Positions 19,320 to 31,825 of a stretch of DNA of 64,000 nt are shown in pieces. Made by a program: the position numbers and the translations under genes. Source of the stretch: Zobellella taiwanensis (GTDB taxonomy: Bacteria; Pseudomonadota; Gammaproteobacteria; Enterobacterales; Aeromonadaceae); assembly GCF_003012795.1 (NCBI RefSeq), contig NZ_PXYH01000016.1, forward strand, positions 1 through 64,000, read 5' to 3'. Under the pieces are notes generated by a model that searched no databases, was not told the origin of the DNA, and worked only from the letters and a program-made list of their open reading frames with translations. Each line of letters begins with the position of its first letter. The stretch's first letter is position 1.

Positions 19320-20115
19320 ACTGAGCTGGTGGCAATTGGCCCTGGCTACGCTGATGATAGTGGCCCTGGCCGCCTGCACCCATGTTGCCCGGCTGGCGGT
19401 GGGGCGCAGCCTGCTGGTGGCGGCCCTGCGCACCGTGCTGCAACTGGCCCTGATCGGCCTGGTGCTGGAGGCGCTGTTTGCCACCTCGGCGCTGTACTGG
19501 GTGGTGCTGATGGCCACCGCCATGCTGCTGATCGCCGGGCGGGAGGTGATGGCCCGCCAGCAGCGCCGGCTGAACGGCGCCTGGACCCTGGGGATAGGCA
19601 CCTTTTCGATGCTGTTGTCGGCATTTACCGTGACGGTGCTCTCTCTGACCCTGATCATCGGGCCAGAGCCCTGGTATACCCCCCAGTACGCCATTCCCCT
19701 GCTGGGCATGATGCTCGGCAATACCATGACCGGGGTGGCGCTCAGTCTGGACCGGCTGACCGAAGGGGTCTGGCGCCAGCGGGCGCTGATCGAGGGACGG
19801 CTGATGTTGGGCCAGCGCTGGCAGGAGGCGGTGGGGGATCTGCGGCGGGACGCCATGCGCGGCGGCCTGATCCCCACCATCAACGGCATGGCGGCGGCGG
19901 GCGTGGTCAGCCTGCCGGGCATGATGACCGGCCAGATACTGGCCGGCAGCCCGCCGGCGGTGGCGGTGAAATACCAGATCCTGGTGATGTTCGCCATCAC
20001 CGCCGCCACCGGCTTCGGCACCCTGCTGGCGGTGACCCTGGCCAGCCGCCGGCTGTTCGACGAGCGCGAGCGGCTGCGGCTGGACCGGCTGGCGCCCCCG
20101 CGGAGCAAGGGATGA
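19306..20115 (+). CDS. fetB: ABC transporter permease, FetB-like (UPF0014)
   Basis: 269-residue inner-membrane permease of the UPF0014/FetB family. It has about six or seven hydrophobic helices and the conserved stretches YAIPLLGMMLGNTMTG, LGQRWQEAV, MRGGLIPTINGMAAAGVVSL and PGMMTGQILAGSPPAVAVKYQ (quoted in pieces). It pairs with the ATPase upstream. In E. coli FetAB is thought to export iron. The substrate here is not proven. It overlaps the cyclotransferase start by 4 bp. Confidence 0.85.
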   Translation: MGVVELSWWQLALATLMIVALAACTHVARLAVGRSLLVAALRTVLQLALIGLVLEALFATSALYWVVLMATAMLLIAGREVMARQQRRLNGAWTLGIGTFSMLLSAFTVTVLSLTLIIGPEPWYTPQYAIPLLGMMLGNTMTGVALSLDRLTEGVWRQRALIEGRLMLGQRWQEAVGDLRRDAMRGGLIPTINGMAAAGVVSLPGMMTGQILAGSPPAVAVKYQILVMFAITAATGFGTLLAVTLASRRLFDERERLRLDRLAPPRSKG

Positions 20116-20885
20116 AGACCGGATGGCTGTGCCTGTTGCTCGCCCTGTTTGGCGGCGGGTGGGCCCAGGCCGAACCGGCCGAGCGGCTGGAGGTCGAGGT
20201 GCTGGCGGTGTTGCCCAAGGCCGCCGATGCCTTTACCCAGGGGCTATTGTGGCATCGGGGGCAGTTGTACGAGAGTACCGGGCGTTACGGCCGCTCGGAA
20301 CTGCGGCAACTGGACCCGGACAGCGGCGAGGTGCTGCGTCGGATCGGGCTGGCCAGGCATCTGTTCGGCGAGGGGCTGGCCCTGGTAGGGGATCGGCTGA
20401 TCCAGCTGACCTGGCGCGAGGGCCTGGCCCTGGTGTGGCGGCGGGATGATTTTGCCCCGGCGGGGCATTTTTCCTATGAGGGCGAAGGCTGGGGCCTGTG
20501 CCACGACGGTGAAGCGCTGTGGATGAGCGACGGCTCCGCCTCGCTGCAGCGCCGGGACGCCGGCGACTTCACCCTGCTGGAGCGGCTGGCGGTCACCCTG
20601 GACGGCGAGCCCCAATACCGGCTCAACGAACTGGCCTGTGTGGGGGAGCATGTCTATGCCAATGTCTGGCACGACCACCACATACTGCGTATCCACAAGG
20701 CGAGCGGCCGTGTCGATGCGGTGATCGATGCCTCTGCCCTGCTGCCCCTGAGCGAGCGGCCGGCGGACAGGGAGGCGGTGCTGAACGGCATCGCCCGGGA
20801 TCCCGGGCAGGATGTCTTTTATCTCACCGGCAAGCTCTGGCCCCGGCTGTTCAAGGTCCGCTTCGTTCAGTCGGCGGCGGACTGA
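20112..20885 (+). CDS. Periplasmic glutaminyl-peptide cyclotransferase
   Basis: Predicted glutamine cyclotransferase of the plant/bacterial beta-propeller type, which cyclises N-terminal Gln to pyroglutamate. The 257-residue protein has a signal peptide (cleavage near AQA, ~20) and family signatures AFTQGLLWHRGQLYESTGRYGRS (in pieces AFTQGL and YESTGRYG, ~38-58), ELRQLD, FGEGLALVGDRLIQLTW and LNELACV. Its ATGA overlap with fetB makes it the last gene of the seven-gene unit. It converges on the pglL-like gene, overlapping it by 19 bp. Confidence 0.87.
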   Translation: MKTGWLCLLLALFGGGWAQAEPAERLEVEVLAVLPKAADAFTQGLLWHRGQLYESTGRYGRSELRQLDPDSGEVLRRIGLARHLFGEGLALVGDRLIQLTWREGLALVWRRDDFAPAGHFSYEGEGWGLCHDGEALWMSDGSASLQRRDAGDFTLLERLAVTLDGEPQYRLNELACVGEHVYANVWHDHHILRIHKASGRVDAVIDASALLPLSERPADREAVLNGIARDPGQDVFYLTGKLWPRLFKVRFVQSAAD

Positions 20886-22585
20886 ACGCCCTGCTCCAGG
20901 GATTGCAGGGCCTGGCTGATGTTGTCCTGGCGCAGCAGGGGCTCCCGCGGATAGTAATAACGGGCCTGAGCCAGCAGTTGCGCGGCTTCCTCGGGCCGGT
21001 CGAGCCGGTTCAGGGCGAGCACCATGTTGTAGTAGATATTAGCCCTGGGCGTGTGGCGTACGAACTCCCGGCCCCAGTCGAGATAGGCCTGGAAGGCGTC
21101 CGTATCCTGGCGGGCCGCGCCCACCGACAGCCGCAGCGACATGGCGTTGAACTCCAGCCGGGTCAGCCAGGCCATGGGGTTGCTGGCCGCCAGCAGCAGC
21201 GCCGGCTCACGGGCGCCGCCCCGTTCGTACTGGGTGACCACCCGGGCGGTGTGCAGCCCGGTGAGCATGAAGGGCAGCACCAGCGCCGGTATCAGCAGGG
21301 CGGCGAAACGGGCCAGCAGCCAGGGGCGGTAGGTTTTTTGCTGCGGCTCGCCCAGGCGCAGGTCAATCCAGGCAACCAGGGTGAGCAGGGTTATCCAGTG
21401 GGCCAGGGAATGGTAGAAGGGATACTCGGTCTGGCTGTGCAGGGCAATGGGCCACACCAGGGCCGCCAGGGCCAGCGCCTGGCGCCAGGGAGCCCGGGCC
21501 AGCAGGCGTACAAAGGCCAGCGCCGCCAGCAGGATAGCCAGCATCGGCAGCAGGCCGCCTTCCACTCCCCAGTACAGCAACTCGTTGTGGGGATGGTCCA
21601 GGTTGGGCTCCATGGGGGGCAGGGCCGGCAGCCGCTCCCGCCGGGCGGCGTAAAACTCCATGAATTGCCGCTCGAAGTCCCCGTAGCCGACCCCGGTCCA
21701 GGGATGCTGGGCGATCAATGCCAGGCTTTGCAGCCAGTAATGGCGGCGCACGCCCGGATTGGTGTATACCTCCAGGCCGCGTTGCACCCCGTCCACCAGT
21801 GCCATGGACAGCAGGCCGAGCGCCAGGCCGAAGGCGGTGAGGGCCAGCAGCCCCAGGCAGGCCTTGCGGTGTTTATGCCAGGCCAGGGGCAGCAGCAGCA
21901 GCAGGCCCACCAGGCCGCCGAGCTGGCCGACCCGGGACTGCAGCACCACCAGCAGCAGGGCGGTACCGGCGATCACGGTGCCCAGCCAGAGCCGTCGTAC
22001 CGGCGGGTGCGCCCGCCTGTCCTCCAGCCAGAGATACCAGGCCAGCACCAGGCCGGTGGCCATAAAACTGGCCATGACGTTGGGCTGCTGGAAGATGCCG
22101 TAGGGGCGATTGGTCTGGGTGTTGTAGCCAATCCAGTTGCCCGGGGTCAGCAGATAATACTGTACCAGGCCGAGCAGCAGTTCCAGGCTGACCGCCGCCA
22201 GCAGCAGGTACAACAGGCGCCAGCGGCCCGCGTCATCGAAGCGGCACTGCAGCAGGGCGAACCAGAACAGCAGGCCGCCTGCCAGGCCGGCCAGGCGGGG
22301 CAGGGCGTGGTCGGCGAAGGGGCTGTCGGGATAGAGCAGGGGCACCAGCAACAGGGCCAGGAGCAGCCAGCACCACAGATGAAAGCGGCTGTAACATACC
22401 GCCTGGTTGAGGGTCAGCTGCCACAGGCCCAGGCCTGTCATCAGGGCGACGAAGATCCAGCCGGTCATGTTAAAGGGCAGGTAGAGGCCGGCGCCGCCGG
22501 GGTTGTGCATAAAGAAATGCATGCCGCCCAGCGCCCAGGCGGCGAAACACCAGAACCAGAGGTAAGGCAAAGAGATTCGGGTCAT
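20867..22585 (-). CDS. pglL: PglL-type O-oligosaccharyltransferase (Wzy_C/O-antigen ligase superfamily)
   Basis: Polytopic inner-membrane enzyme predicted to move lipid-linked glycans onto protein Ser/Thr, typically type IV pilin (PglL/TfpO family). The 572-residue protein has about 12 membrane helices, the ligase motif HPHNELLYWGVEGG (~330-343) in the large periplasmic loop, and a soluble TPR-like tail (RANIYYNMVLALNRLDRPEEA). The start at 22585 has GGAG six bases upstream. An O-antigen ligase role is the main alternative, but the long C-terminal domain favours PglL. No pilin gene is nearby. It follows uvrA by 18 bp on the same strand. Confidence 0.8.
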   Translation of the reverse strand: MTRISLPYLWFWCFAAWALGGMHFFMHNPGGAGLYLPFNMTGWIFVALMTGLGLWQLTLNQAVCYSRFHLWCWLLLALLLVPLLYPDSPFADHALPRLAGLAGGLLFWFALLQCRFDDAGRWRLLYLLLAAVSLELLLGLVQYYLLTPGNWIGYNTQTNRPYGIFQQPNVMASFMATGLVLAWYLWLEDRRAHPPVRRLWLGTVIAGTALLLVVLQSRVGQLGGLVGLLLLLPLAWHKHRKACLGLLALTAFGLALGLLSMALVDGVQRGLEVYTNPGVRRHYWLQSLALIAQHPWTGVGYGDFERQFMEFYAARRERLPALPPMEPNLDHPHNELLYWGVEGGLLPMLAILLAALAFVRLLARAPWRQALALAALVWPIALHSQTEYPFYHSLAHWITLLTLVAWIDLRLGEPQQKTYRPWLLARFAALLIPALVLPFMLTGLHTARVVTQYERGGAREPALLLAASNPMAWLTRLEFNAMSLRLSVGAARQDTDAFQAYLDWGREFVRHTPRANIYYNMVLALNRLDRPEEAAQLLAQARYYYPREPLLRQDNISQALQSLEQGVQSAAD

Positions 22586-22603
22586 CCCTGACTCCATCGA
22601 GAG

Positions 22604-25432
<2,829 letters not shown>

Positions 25433-25474
25433 CTGAGCATGACCTTGGTGTAAATTCGACCGGCTAGTATGGCA

Positions 25475-25490
25475 CTGGATGAATAGACAG
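25475..25490. promoter_or_regulatory. LexA (SOS) box between uvrA and yajR
   Basis: CTGGATGAATAGACAG has the CTG-N10-CAG frame of the LexA consensus and differs from the reverse complement of the E. coli uvrA box (as I recall it) at two positions. It lies 43 bp from the uvrA start and 90 bp from the yajR start, so it can act on both divergent promoters. Confidence 0.8.
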
Positions 25491-25579
25491 CCAAGGGGAC
25501 GATAGGGATTAATCTTGACAGTGCCTCCGTGCTAAACTAGCCGCCTTTTATGATTCAGACGGACGGCGGAAGGATAACC

Positions 25580-26953
25580 ATGAGCGACCAGCACGGCTTC
25601 AGTCCTCGCGAACGGCGGGCCTCCTTTACCCTGGCGGGCATCTTCGGCATGCGGATGCTGGGTCTCTTTATGATCATGCCGGTATTTGCGCTCTATGGTC
25701 AGGATCTGGTCGGCTTTTCGCCATTGTGGGTCGGTATTGTCATCGGTGCCTACGGCCTGACCCAGGCGGTGCTGCAAATTCCCGCCGGCTGGCTGTCGGA
25801 CCGCATCGGCCGGCGGCCGGTGATCTACGCCGGCCTGGCGCTGTTTGCCCTGGGCTCGGTGGTGGCGGCCCTGGCCGACTCGGTATACGGCGTGGTGGCC
25901 GGCCGGGTGCTGCAGGGCAGCGGCGCCATTGCCGGCGCCATACTGGCGCTGGCCGCCGATATTACCCGGGAAGAGCACCGCACCAAGGCGATGGCCATCA
26001 TCGGGGTGTGCATCGGCATTTCCTTCGCCCTGGCCATGGTGGCCGGTCCCTTGCTGGCGGCCTGGTTCGGCCTGTCCGGGGTGTTCTGGACCACGGCGCT
26101 GCTGGCGCTGGTGGGTATGGCCATGGTGCGCTTTCTGTTGCCGGCCTCGGCCAGCAAGGGCCAGATCCGCGATGTGACCGCCGCCCCCGAGTTGTTCGGC
26201 CGGTTATTGAAGGACAAACAGCTGCTGCGCCTCGACTTCGGCATTATGCTGTTGCACCTGACCCTTACCGCCGTGTTCGTGGCCTTTCCATTGACCCTGC
26301 TCGACGCCGGCCTGGCGGCGGAGCGGCACTGGTGGCTGTATTTGCCGGCGCTGCTGTTGTCTTTCCTGCTGATCATTCCCTTCCTGATCCTGGGGGCCCG
26401 GCGCAACCTCAACAAGCCGTTGTTCCAGGCCTCCATCCTGGTGATGATGGTGGCCCTGGTGCTGATGGCGGTGGGCCAGGGCCAGCTGTGGCTGCTGGCC
26501 CTGGCCATGGTGCTGTATTTCACCGCCTTCAACTTTATGGAGGCCTCGCTGCCGGCCTTTTTGTCGATGCTGGCGCCGGCGGGGGCCAAGGGCACCGCCA
26601 TGGGCATCTATTCCACCAGCCAGTTCCTGGGTGCCTTTCTCGGCGGTGTGCTGGGCGGGCTGCTGTTCCAGCAACTGGGCGGCGCCGGCGTTTTCCTGCT
26701 GGTGGCTCTGACCATGGCGTTCTGGTTCTGGCTGGCGGCGGGCATGGCCAACGTCAGCCAGGTGCGGTCTCACATCCTGCCCATCGGTGTTAATATAGAA
26801 AGCAAGGATGCCCGCGAGCGGCTGTTGCAGCGGCTGATGGCCCTGCCCGGCGTGCATGAAGCCCTGATTATCCCCGAGGAAGGGGCCGCCTACCTTAAGG
26901 TGGACGGCAAGATTTTTGAACTGGATCAGGCCAGGCGCCTGATCAACCTGTGA
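25580..26953 (+). CDS. yajR: MFS transporter, YajR family
   Basis: 12-helix major facilitator with the motif A region [13 protein letters not shown] after helix 2 (~73-85). A soluble C-terminal domain of ~65 residues from about 393 ([20 protein letters not shown]) corresponds to the ferredoxin-like YAM domain of E. coli YajR. The protein is 457 residues. The start follows GGAAGGA. Substrate is unknown. It sits between uvrA and ssb, which are direct divergent neighbours in E. coli. It is followed by ssb after 14 bp, so it may share the SOS-regulated transcript. Confidence 0.85.
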   Translation: MSDQHGFSPRERRASFTLAGIFGMRMLGLFMIMPVFALYGQDLVGFSPLWVGIVIGAYGLTQAVLQIPAGWLSDRIGRRPVIYAGLALFALGSVVAALADSVYGVVAGRVLQGSGAIAGAILALAADITREEHRTKAMAIIGVCIGISFALAMVAGPLLAAWFGLSGVFWTTALLALVGMAMVRFLLPASASKGQIRDVTAAPELFGRLLKDKQLLRLDFGIMLLHLTLTAVFVAFPLTLLDAGLAAERHWWLYLPALLLSFLLIIPFLILGARRNLNKPLFQASILVMMVALVLMAVGQGQLWLLALAMVLYFTAFNFMEASLPAFLSMLAPAGAKGTAMGIYSTSQFLGAFLGGVLGGLLFQQLGGAGVFLLVALTMAFWFWLAAGMANVSQVRSHILPIGVNIESKDARERLLQRLMALPGVHEALIIPEEGAAYLKVDGKIFELDQARRLINL

Positions 26954-26967
26954 GTACGGAGCGAGTT

Positions 26968-27540
26968 ATGGCCAATAGAGGCATCAATAAAGTCATCCTG
27001 ATCGGCCACCTGGGCCAGGATCCCGAAGTGCGCTATATGCCCAACGGCAATGCGGTGGCCAACATTACCCTGGCCACCAGCGAAACCTGGCGCGACAAGC
27101 AGAGCGGCGAGCAGAAGGAAAGGACCGAATGGCACCGGGTGGTGTTCTTCGGCAAGCTGGCGGAAATTGCCGGTGAATACCTGCGCAAGGGTTCCCAGGT
27201 CTACGTGGAAGGCCGGCTGCAGACCCGCAAGTGGCAGGATCAGGGCGGCCAGGATCGCTACACCACCGAAGTGGTGGTGGACATGGGTGGCACCATGCAG
27301 ATGCTGGGAGGACGCCCCCAGGGTAGTGGTGCTCCCCAGGGCGGTGGCCAGGGCAACTGGGGCCAGCAGTCCGGTGGTAATCAGGGCGGCCAAGGCAACT
27401 GGAACCAGCAGGGTGGTCAGCCCCAGGGACAGGCCCCCCAGTATGGCCAGCAGAGCCCGCAGCCGGCCAGCAAGCCCCAGAGCCAGCCGCCGGTGTACAA
27501 TGAGCCGCCAATGGACTTCGATGACGATATCCCGTTCTGA
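26968..27540 (+). CDS. ssb: Single-stranded DNA-binding protein
   Basis: 190-residue SSB. The OB fold covers ~1-112 ([36 protein letters not shown]). A Gly/Gln-rich linker with GNWGQQ and GNWNQQ repeats follows, then the acidic interaction tip DFDDDIPF. The start at ATG 26968 follows GGAGCGAG and gives the normal [10 protein letters not shown] terminus; a GTG 18 bp upstream is not needed. It is downstream of yajR in the same direction and ends in a terminator. Confidence 0.97.
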   Translation: MANRGINKVILIGHLGQDPEVRYMPNGNAVANITLATSETWRDKQSGEQKERTEWHRVVFFGKLAEIAGEYLRKGSQVYVEGRLQTRKWQDQGGQDRYTTEVVVDMGGTMQMLGGRPQGSGAPQGGGQGNWGQQSGGNQGGQGNWNQQGGQPQGQAPQYGQQSPQPASKPQSQPPVYNEPPMDFDDDIPF

Positions 27541-27583
27541 GTGCGCCGTGTTCAGTTCATTGCTCTCTGGATTTCACTCCAAG

Positions 27584-27606
27584 GCCCCGGTTTGCGGGGC
27601 TTTTTT
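27584..27606 (+). terminator. ssb terminator
   Basis: GCCCCGG-TTT-GCGGGGC stem followed by TTTTTT. Confidence 0.9.
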
Positions 27607-27756
27607 ATGGTTGACGCGCCAGTGGCTGACTCGGTGTGCCCGGTTTTGCTGGCGAAGCGGCGATAATGGAAAAGTCTGGTTGCCAGGCCCCACCCGGGTC
27701 TGCGATAACTGCCGGACAGGGAAACAGCGGACCCCAGGCGGTCGACAGGGACAACG

Positions 27757-29670
27757 ATGAAATTTACCAACCAGTTTATCGCCACCATTACCCTCTGTGT
27801 GCTGGCGGCCGTGCTGATGGTGCTGGTTGGCGCCGGGATCAGCTTTTACCAGATGGGAACGGCCTACCAGAAACGGCAGGTGGACTCGGTGGTGCGCCTG
27901 GTCAATGAAGGCTGGCATCCCGGGGAAGCGCGCCAGGACAGCATAGATCGCTGGCTGCCTGCCCTGCTCGACGTCAACGACATCATCGACTTTTCGGTGT
28001 TGCGCGGCGACCGGGTACTGTACCGCTACCAGGCCGACAGCCGGCTGTCGGACAGCGAGTTGTCCCTGGAATACCGGCGTCCCCTCACCGCCCACCAAGG
28101 CCTGAGCGTGCAACTGGTACTGCGTCCGCCCTTCTACGAAATCGATCATTCCCTGGCGGCGGTATCCGGGCTGAGTGCCGCCATCCTGCTGGTGTTTGTC
28201 GGCCTGCTGTTCAGCCTGCGCTGGTTCCGACGCCAGTTGCGCGGCGCCGAGCTGCTCGATTTGCGCGGCCAGTTGATCCTCGACGGCAAGATCAACATGT
28301 TGCAGCACAATCCCGGGGAAGAGTGGCCACATCATGCCAGCCAGGCGCTCGACAAACTGATGCTGGAACTCAAGGACGCCCGCAAGGAACGCAGCCGCTT
28401 CGATACCTTCATCCGCGCCAATGTGTTCGTGGATAAAAAGATCCGTATCGGCAACCGGGTATTTTTCGACAACCGGCTGGAGGCGGCGCTCAACGATCCG
28501 GCCAGCCATTCCGGCGCCCTGCTGCTGGTGGAGCTGCAGGATCTGGAATACATCAACTACAACCTGGGTTACGAGCGGGGCGACGAACTGCTGTCGTCCG
28601 CCTCCGTTTACCTCGGCCACCTGATCCGCCGTTATCCCGGCGCCCTTCAGGCCCGCTATACCGGCAATACCTTTGCCCTGCTGTTTCCCAACCTGGTGGA
28701 AAGCGAGGCCCTCGACGCTGCCCGCCAGGTAATGAAACTGCTGCTGCGGCTGCACTGGCCCGACGACATCCGCGAGCCGGCGCTGTTTATTGGCGGGGTT
28801 TGCTTCCGCTTTGGCGAGCAGCTCACCCAGGTGGAGGAGGAGGCCGAACTGGCTTTGCGCAGTGCGAACCTGCAGGGCGGCGACGGTTACTTCATGTATT
28901 ACAAGGGTGTCACCGAGGAAAGCAGCGGCAAGGGGACAGTGCGCTGGCGCACACTGCTGGGGCGCCAGCTGGAGCAGGACAGCCTGCTGCTCGACCGCCA
29001 GGGGATCCATACCGGCTCGGGGCAGCCGCCGATCGCCCATGAATTGCTGGCCAGGATGATGGACGAGCAGGGGCGGGAGCTGGCGGCGGGCCACTTTATC
29101 CCCATGGCGGAAAAATGCGGCCTGCTGCAGGAGCTGGACCGGAATATCATGCTCCGTTGCCTGACCTTGCTGCAGGAAAGCGACCGGCGCGCCACCCTGG
29201 CGGTCAACCTGTCGGCGGCCAGCCTGCTCAACCGGGGGTTCCACCGCTGGCTGATCTTCGAGCTGATCCAGTTGCCCAAGTCCCAGTTGGGCGAGCTGGT
29301 GATCGAGCTGTCGGAAGCCCAGGTCAGCCGCCATTTCCAGGCGCTGATCAAGCCGCTGCGGGCGCTCAAGGCGCTCGGCTGCCGGCTGGCGGTGGATCAT
29401 GCGGGCCAGGATGTGGTCAGCACCCAGTACATCAAGGACTACGAGCTGGATTATCTCAAGTTGCACCCCAGCCTGGTGCGGGACATAGAGCGCAAACCGG
29501 TCAATCAGATGGCGGTGCGCAGCCTGGTGGGCAACTGCATCGGCGGCCATACCCGGGTGATAGCGGTAGGGGTGGAAACGGAAGCCGAGTGGGAGTGCCT
29601 GCGCCAGTTGGGCGTATATGGCGGCCAGGGATACTACTTTGGCCGTCCCGAGCGGTTCGGGTTGCTATAA
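27757..29670 (+). CDS. csrD: CsrD: degenerate GGDEF-EAL regulator of CsrB/C decay
   Basis: 637-residue membrane protein. Helices at ~9-30 and ~132-152 flank a periplasmic domain; then come a HAMP-like linker, a GGDEF-like domain with RGDEL (~274-278) in place of GGDEF, and an EAL-like domain with E429-L-L. These changes imply no cyclic-di-GMP synthesis or breakdown, as in E. coli CsrD (YhdA), which targets CsrB and CsrC to RNase E. Its place near mreB matches E. coli. The window also holds a CsrB-like RNA, so regulator and target are both present. It overlaps the convergent PLP-enzyme gene by 6 bp. Confidence 0.88.
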   Translation: MKFTNQFIATITLCVLAAVLMVLVGAGISFYQMGTAYQKRQVDSVVRLVNEGWHPGEARQDSIDRWLPALLDVNDIIDFSVLRGDRVLYRYQADSRLSDSELSLEYRRPLTAHQGLSVQLVLRPPFYEIDHSLAAVSGLSAAILLVFVGLLFSLRWFRRQLRGAELLDLRGQLILDGKINMLQHNPGEEWPHHASQALDKLMLELKDARKERSRFDTFIRANVFVDKKIRIGNRVFFDNRLEAALNDPASHSGALLLVELQDLEYINYNLGYERGDELLSSASVYLGHLIRRYPGALQARYTGNTFALLFPNLVESEALDAARQVMKLLLRLHWPDDIREPALFIGGVCFRFGEQLTQVEEEAELALRSANLQGGDGYFMYYKGVTEESSGKGTVRWRTLLGRQLEQDSLLLDRQGIHTGSGQPPIAHELLARMMDEQGRELAAGHFIPMAEKCGLLQELDRNIMLRCLTLLQESDRRATLAVNLSAASLLNRGFHRWLIFELIQLPKSQLGELVIELSEAQVSRHFQALIKPLRALKALGCRLAVDHAGQDVVSTQYIKDYELDYLKLHPSLVRDIERKPVNQMAVRSLVGNCIGGHTRVIAVGVETEAEWECLRQLGVYGGQGYYFGRPERFGLL

Positions 29671-30576
29671 GCCGCCGCGCGCGCCCTGCAGGCCGCCGGT
29701 GTGCACAAACAGCAGGCGGCTGCCGGCGGGATAGCGGCCGGCTTCAATGTCCCGGAACAACCCCAGTATGGCCTTGCCGCTGTACACCGGCTCCAGGGGA
29801 ACCGACAGCTCGGCGGCCAGTTCGAGGATGCGCTGCCGGTCTTGGGCCGGGCATTTGGCGTAGCCGCCGCCATGATGCTCCAGCCGCAGTTGCCAGCCCG
29901 GATCCAGGGTGGCCGGGGGATACAGTGCCGATACCGTCCGGGCCAGCCAGCCGGCGCCCTTGAGCACGGCATAACCGGTGATCCGGGTGCCGGCCGGCCG
30001 CGCCGTGAGCAGTCCCGCCAGGGTGCCGCCGCTGGCCACCGGCAGGATCACCTGATCCACTGCCGGCAACTCCCGCCATAGTTCCGCCACGCCGGGCAGG
30101 GCCAGGGCGGTGCTGCCCCCCTCGGGAATGAGGTAAAAGCCGCTATGGCCGGCGGCCAGGGCCGCCAGCCAGTCCGGATCCTGGCGGCGGCGGTAGTCCT
30201 GGCGGCTGACAAAGCGCAGGGCCATGCCCCAGGCGGCGGCATCGCTCAGGGTCGGGTTGGCGGCACTGGCCGGCTCGCCGCGAACGATCCCCACAGTGGG
30301 CAGGCCGAGCGCTTGTCCGGCGGCGGCCAGGGCATGCAGGTGATTGGACCAGGCCCCGCCGAAGCTCAGCAGGCCTTGCGCGTGCTCCGTCAGCGCCTGG
30401 CGCAGCACATACTTGAGCTTGCGCCACTTGTTGCCGGAAATGCGCGGGTGCAACAGATCGTCGCGCTTGATCCACAGGCGCAGCCGGTGTCGTTCGAGCA
30501 GGGGATGCTGCAGGGACTGCAGGGGCGAGGGGGAGGCCTGGTCGAACAGGCGCTGCCAGCGTTGAAGTCGGGACAC
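29665..30576 (-). CDS. PLP-dependent enzyme, ACC deaminase/D-cysteine desulfhydrase family
   Basis: Fold-type II PLP enzyme of 303 residues. The Schiff-base lysine is in SGNKWRKLKY (K50), and FGGAWSNHLHA (~73-83) and VASGGTLAGLL (phosphate loop, ~180-190) are visible. True ACC deaminase and D-cysteine desulfhydrase are longer (~330 aa), so the substrate is uncertain; D-cysteine or another D-amino acid is most likely. It lies between csrD and mreB on the opposite strand, where E. coli has no gene. Confidence 0.75.
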   Translation of the reverse strand: MSRLQRWQRLFDQASPSPLQSLQHPLLERHRLRLWIKRDDLLHPRISGNKWRKLKYVLRQALTEHAQGLLSFGGAWSNHLHALAAAGQALGLPTVGIVRGEPASAANPTLSDAAAWGMALRFVSRQDYRRRQDPDWLAALAAGHSGFYLIPEGGSTALALPGVAELWRELPAVDQVILPVASGGTLAGLLTARPAGTRITGYAVLKGAGWLARTVSALYPPATLDPGWQLRLEHHGGGYAKCPAQDRQRILELAAELSVPLEPVYSGKAILGLFRDIEAGRYPAGSRLLFVHTGGLQGARGGL

Positions 30577-30679
30577 GGTCGTAAATAAAAAGGCGTTTGC
30601 GGCAAGTGTAAGGAACTTATCGGTTTATTAAAACTCATAACCGCCGGTGGTGGCTTTGGCCAAGGTTGCGCCTTGCTAG

Positions 30680-31789
<1,110 letters not shown>

Positions 31790-31825
31790 TGACAAGGCCG
31801 GCTTGGCCGGCCTGCCTTTGCTGCC

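Noticed and set aside
18672-20115. LolCDE- or MacB-type exporter
   Set aside because: The permease lacks the FtsX/MacB fold and carries UPF0014/FetB signatures.
20519-22591. A 690-codon plus-strand frame opposite the PglL-like gene
   Set aside because: Gln/Gly/His-rich low-complexity translation, no ribosome site, and a convincing membrane protein on the other strand.
27574-29550. A 658-codon minus-strand frame opposite csrD
   Set aside because: Gln/Ala-rich shadow with no domain; csrD has clear membrane helices and GGDEF/EAL-like domains.
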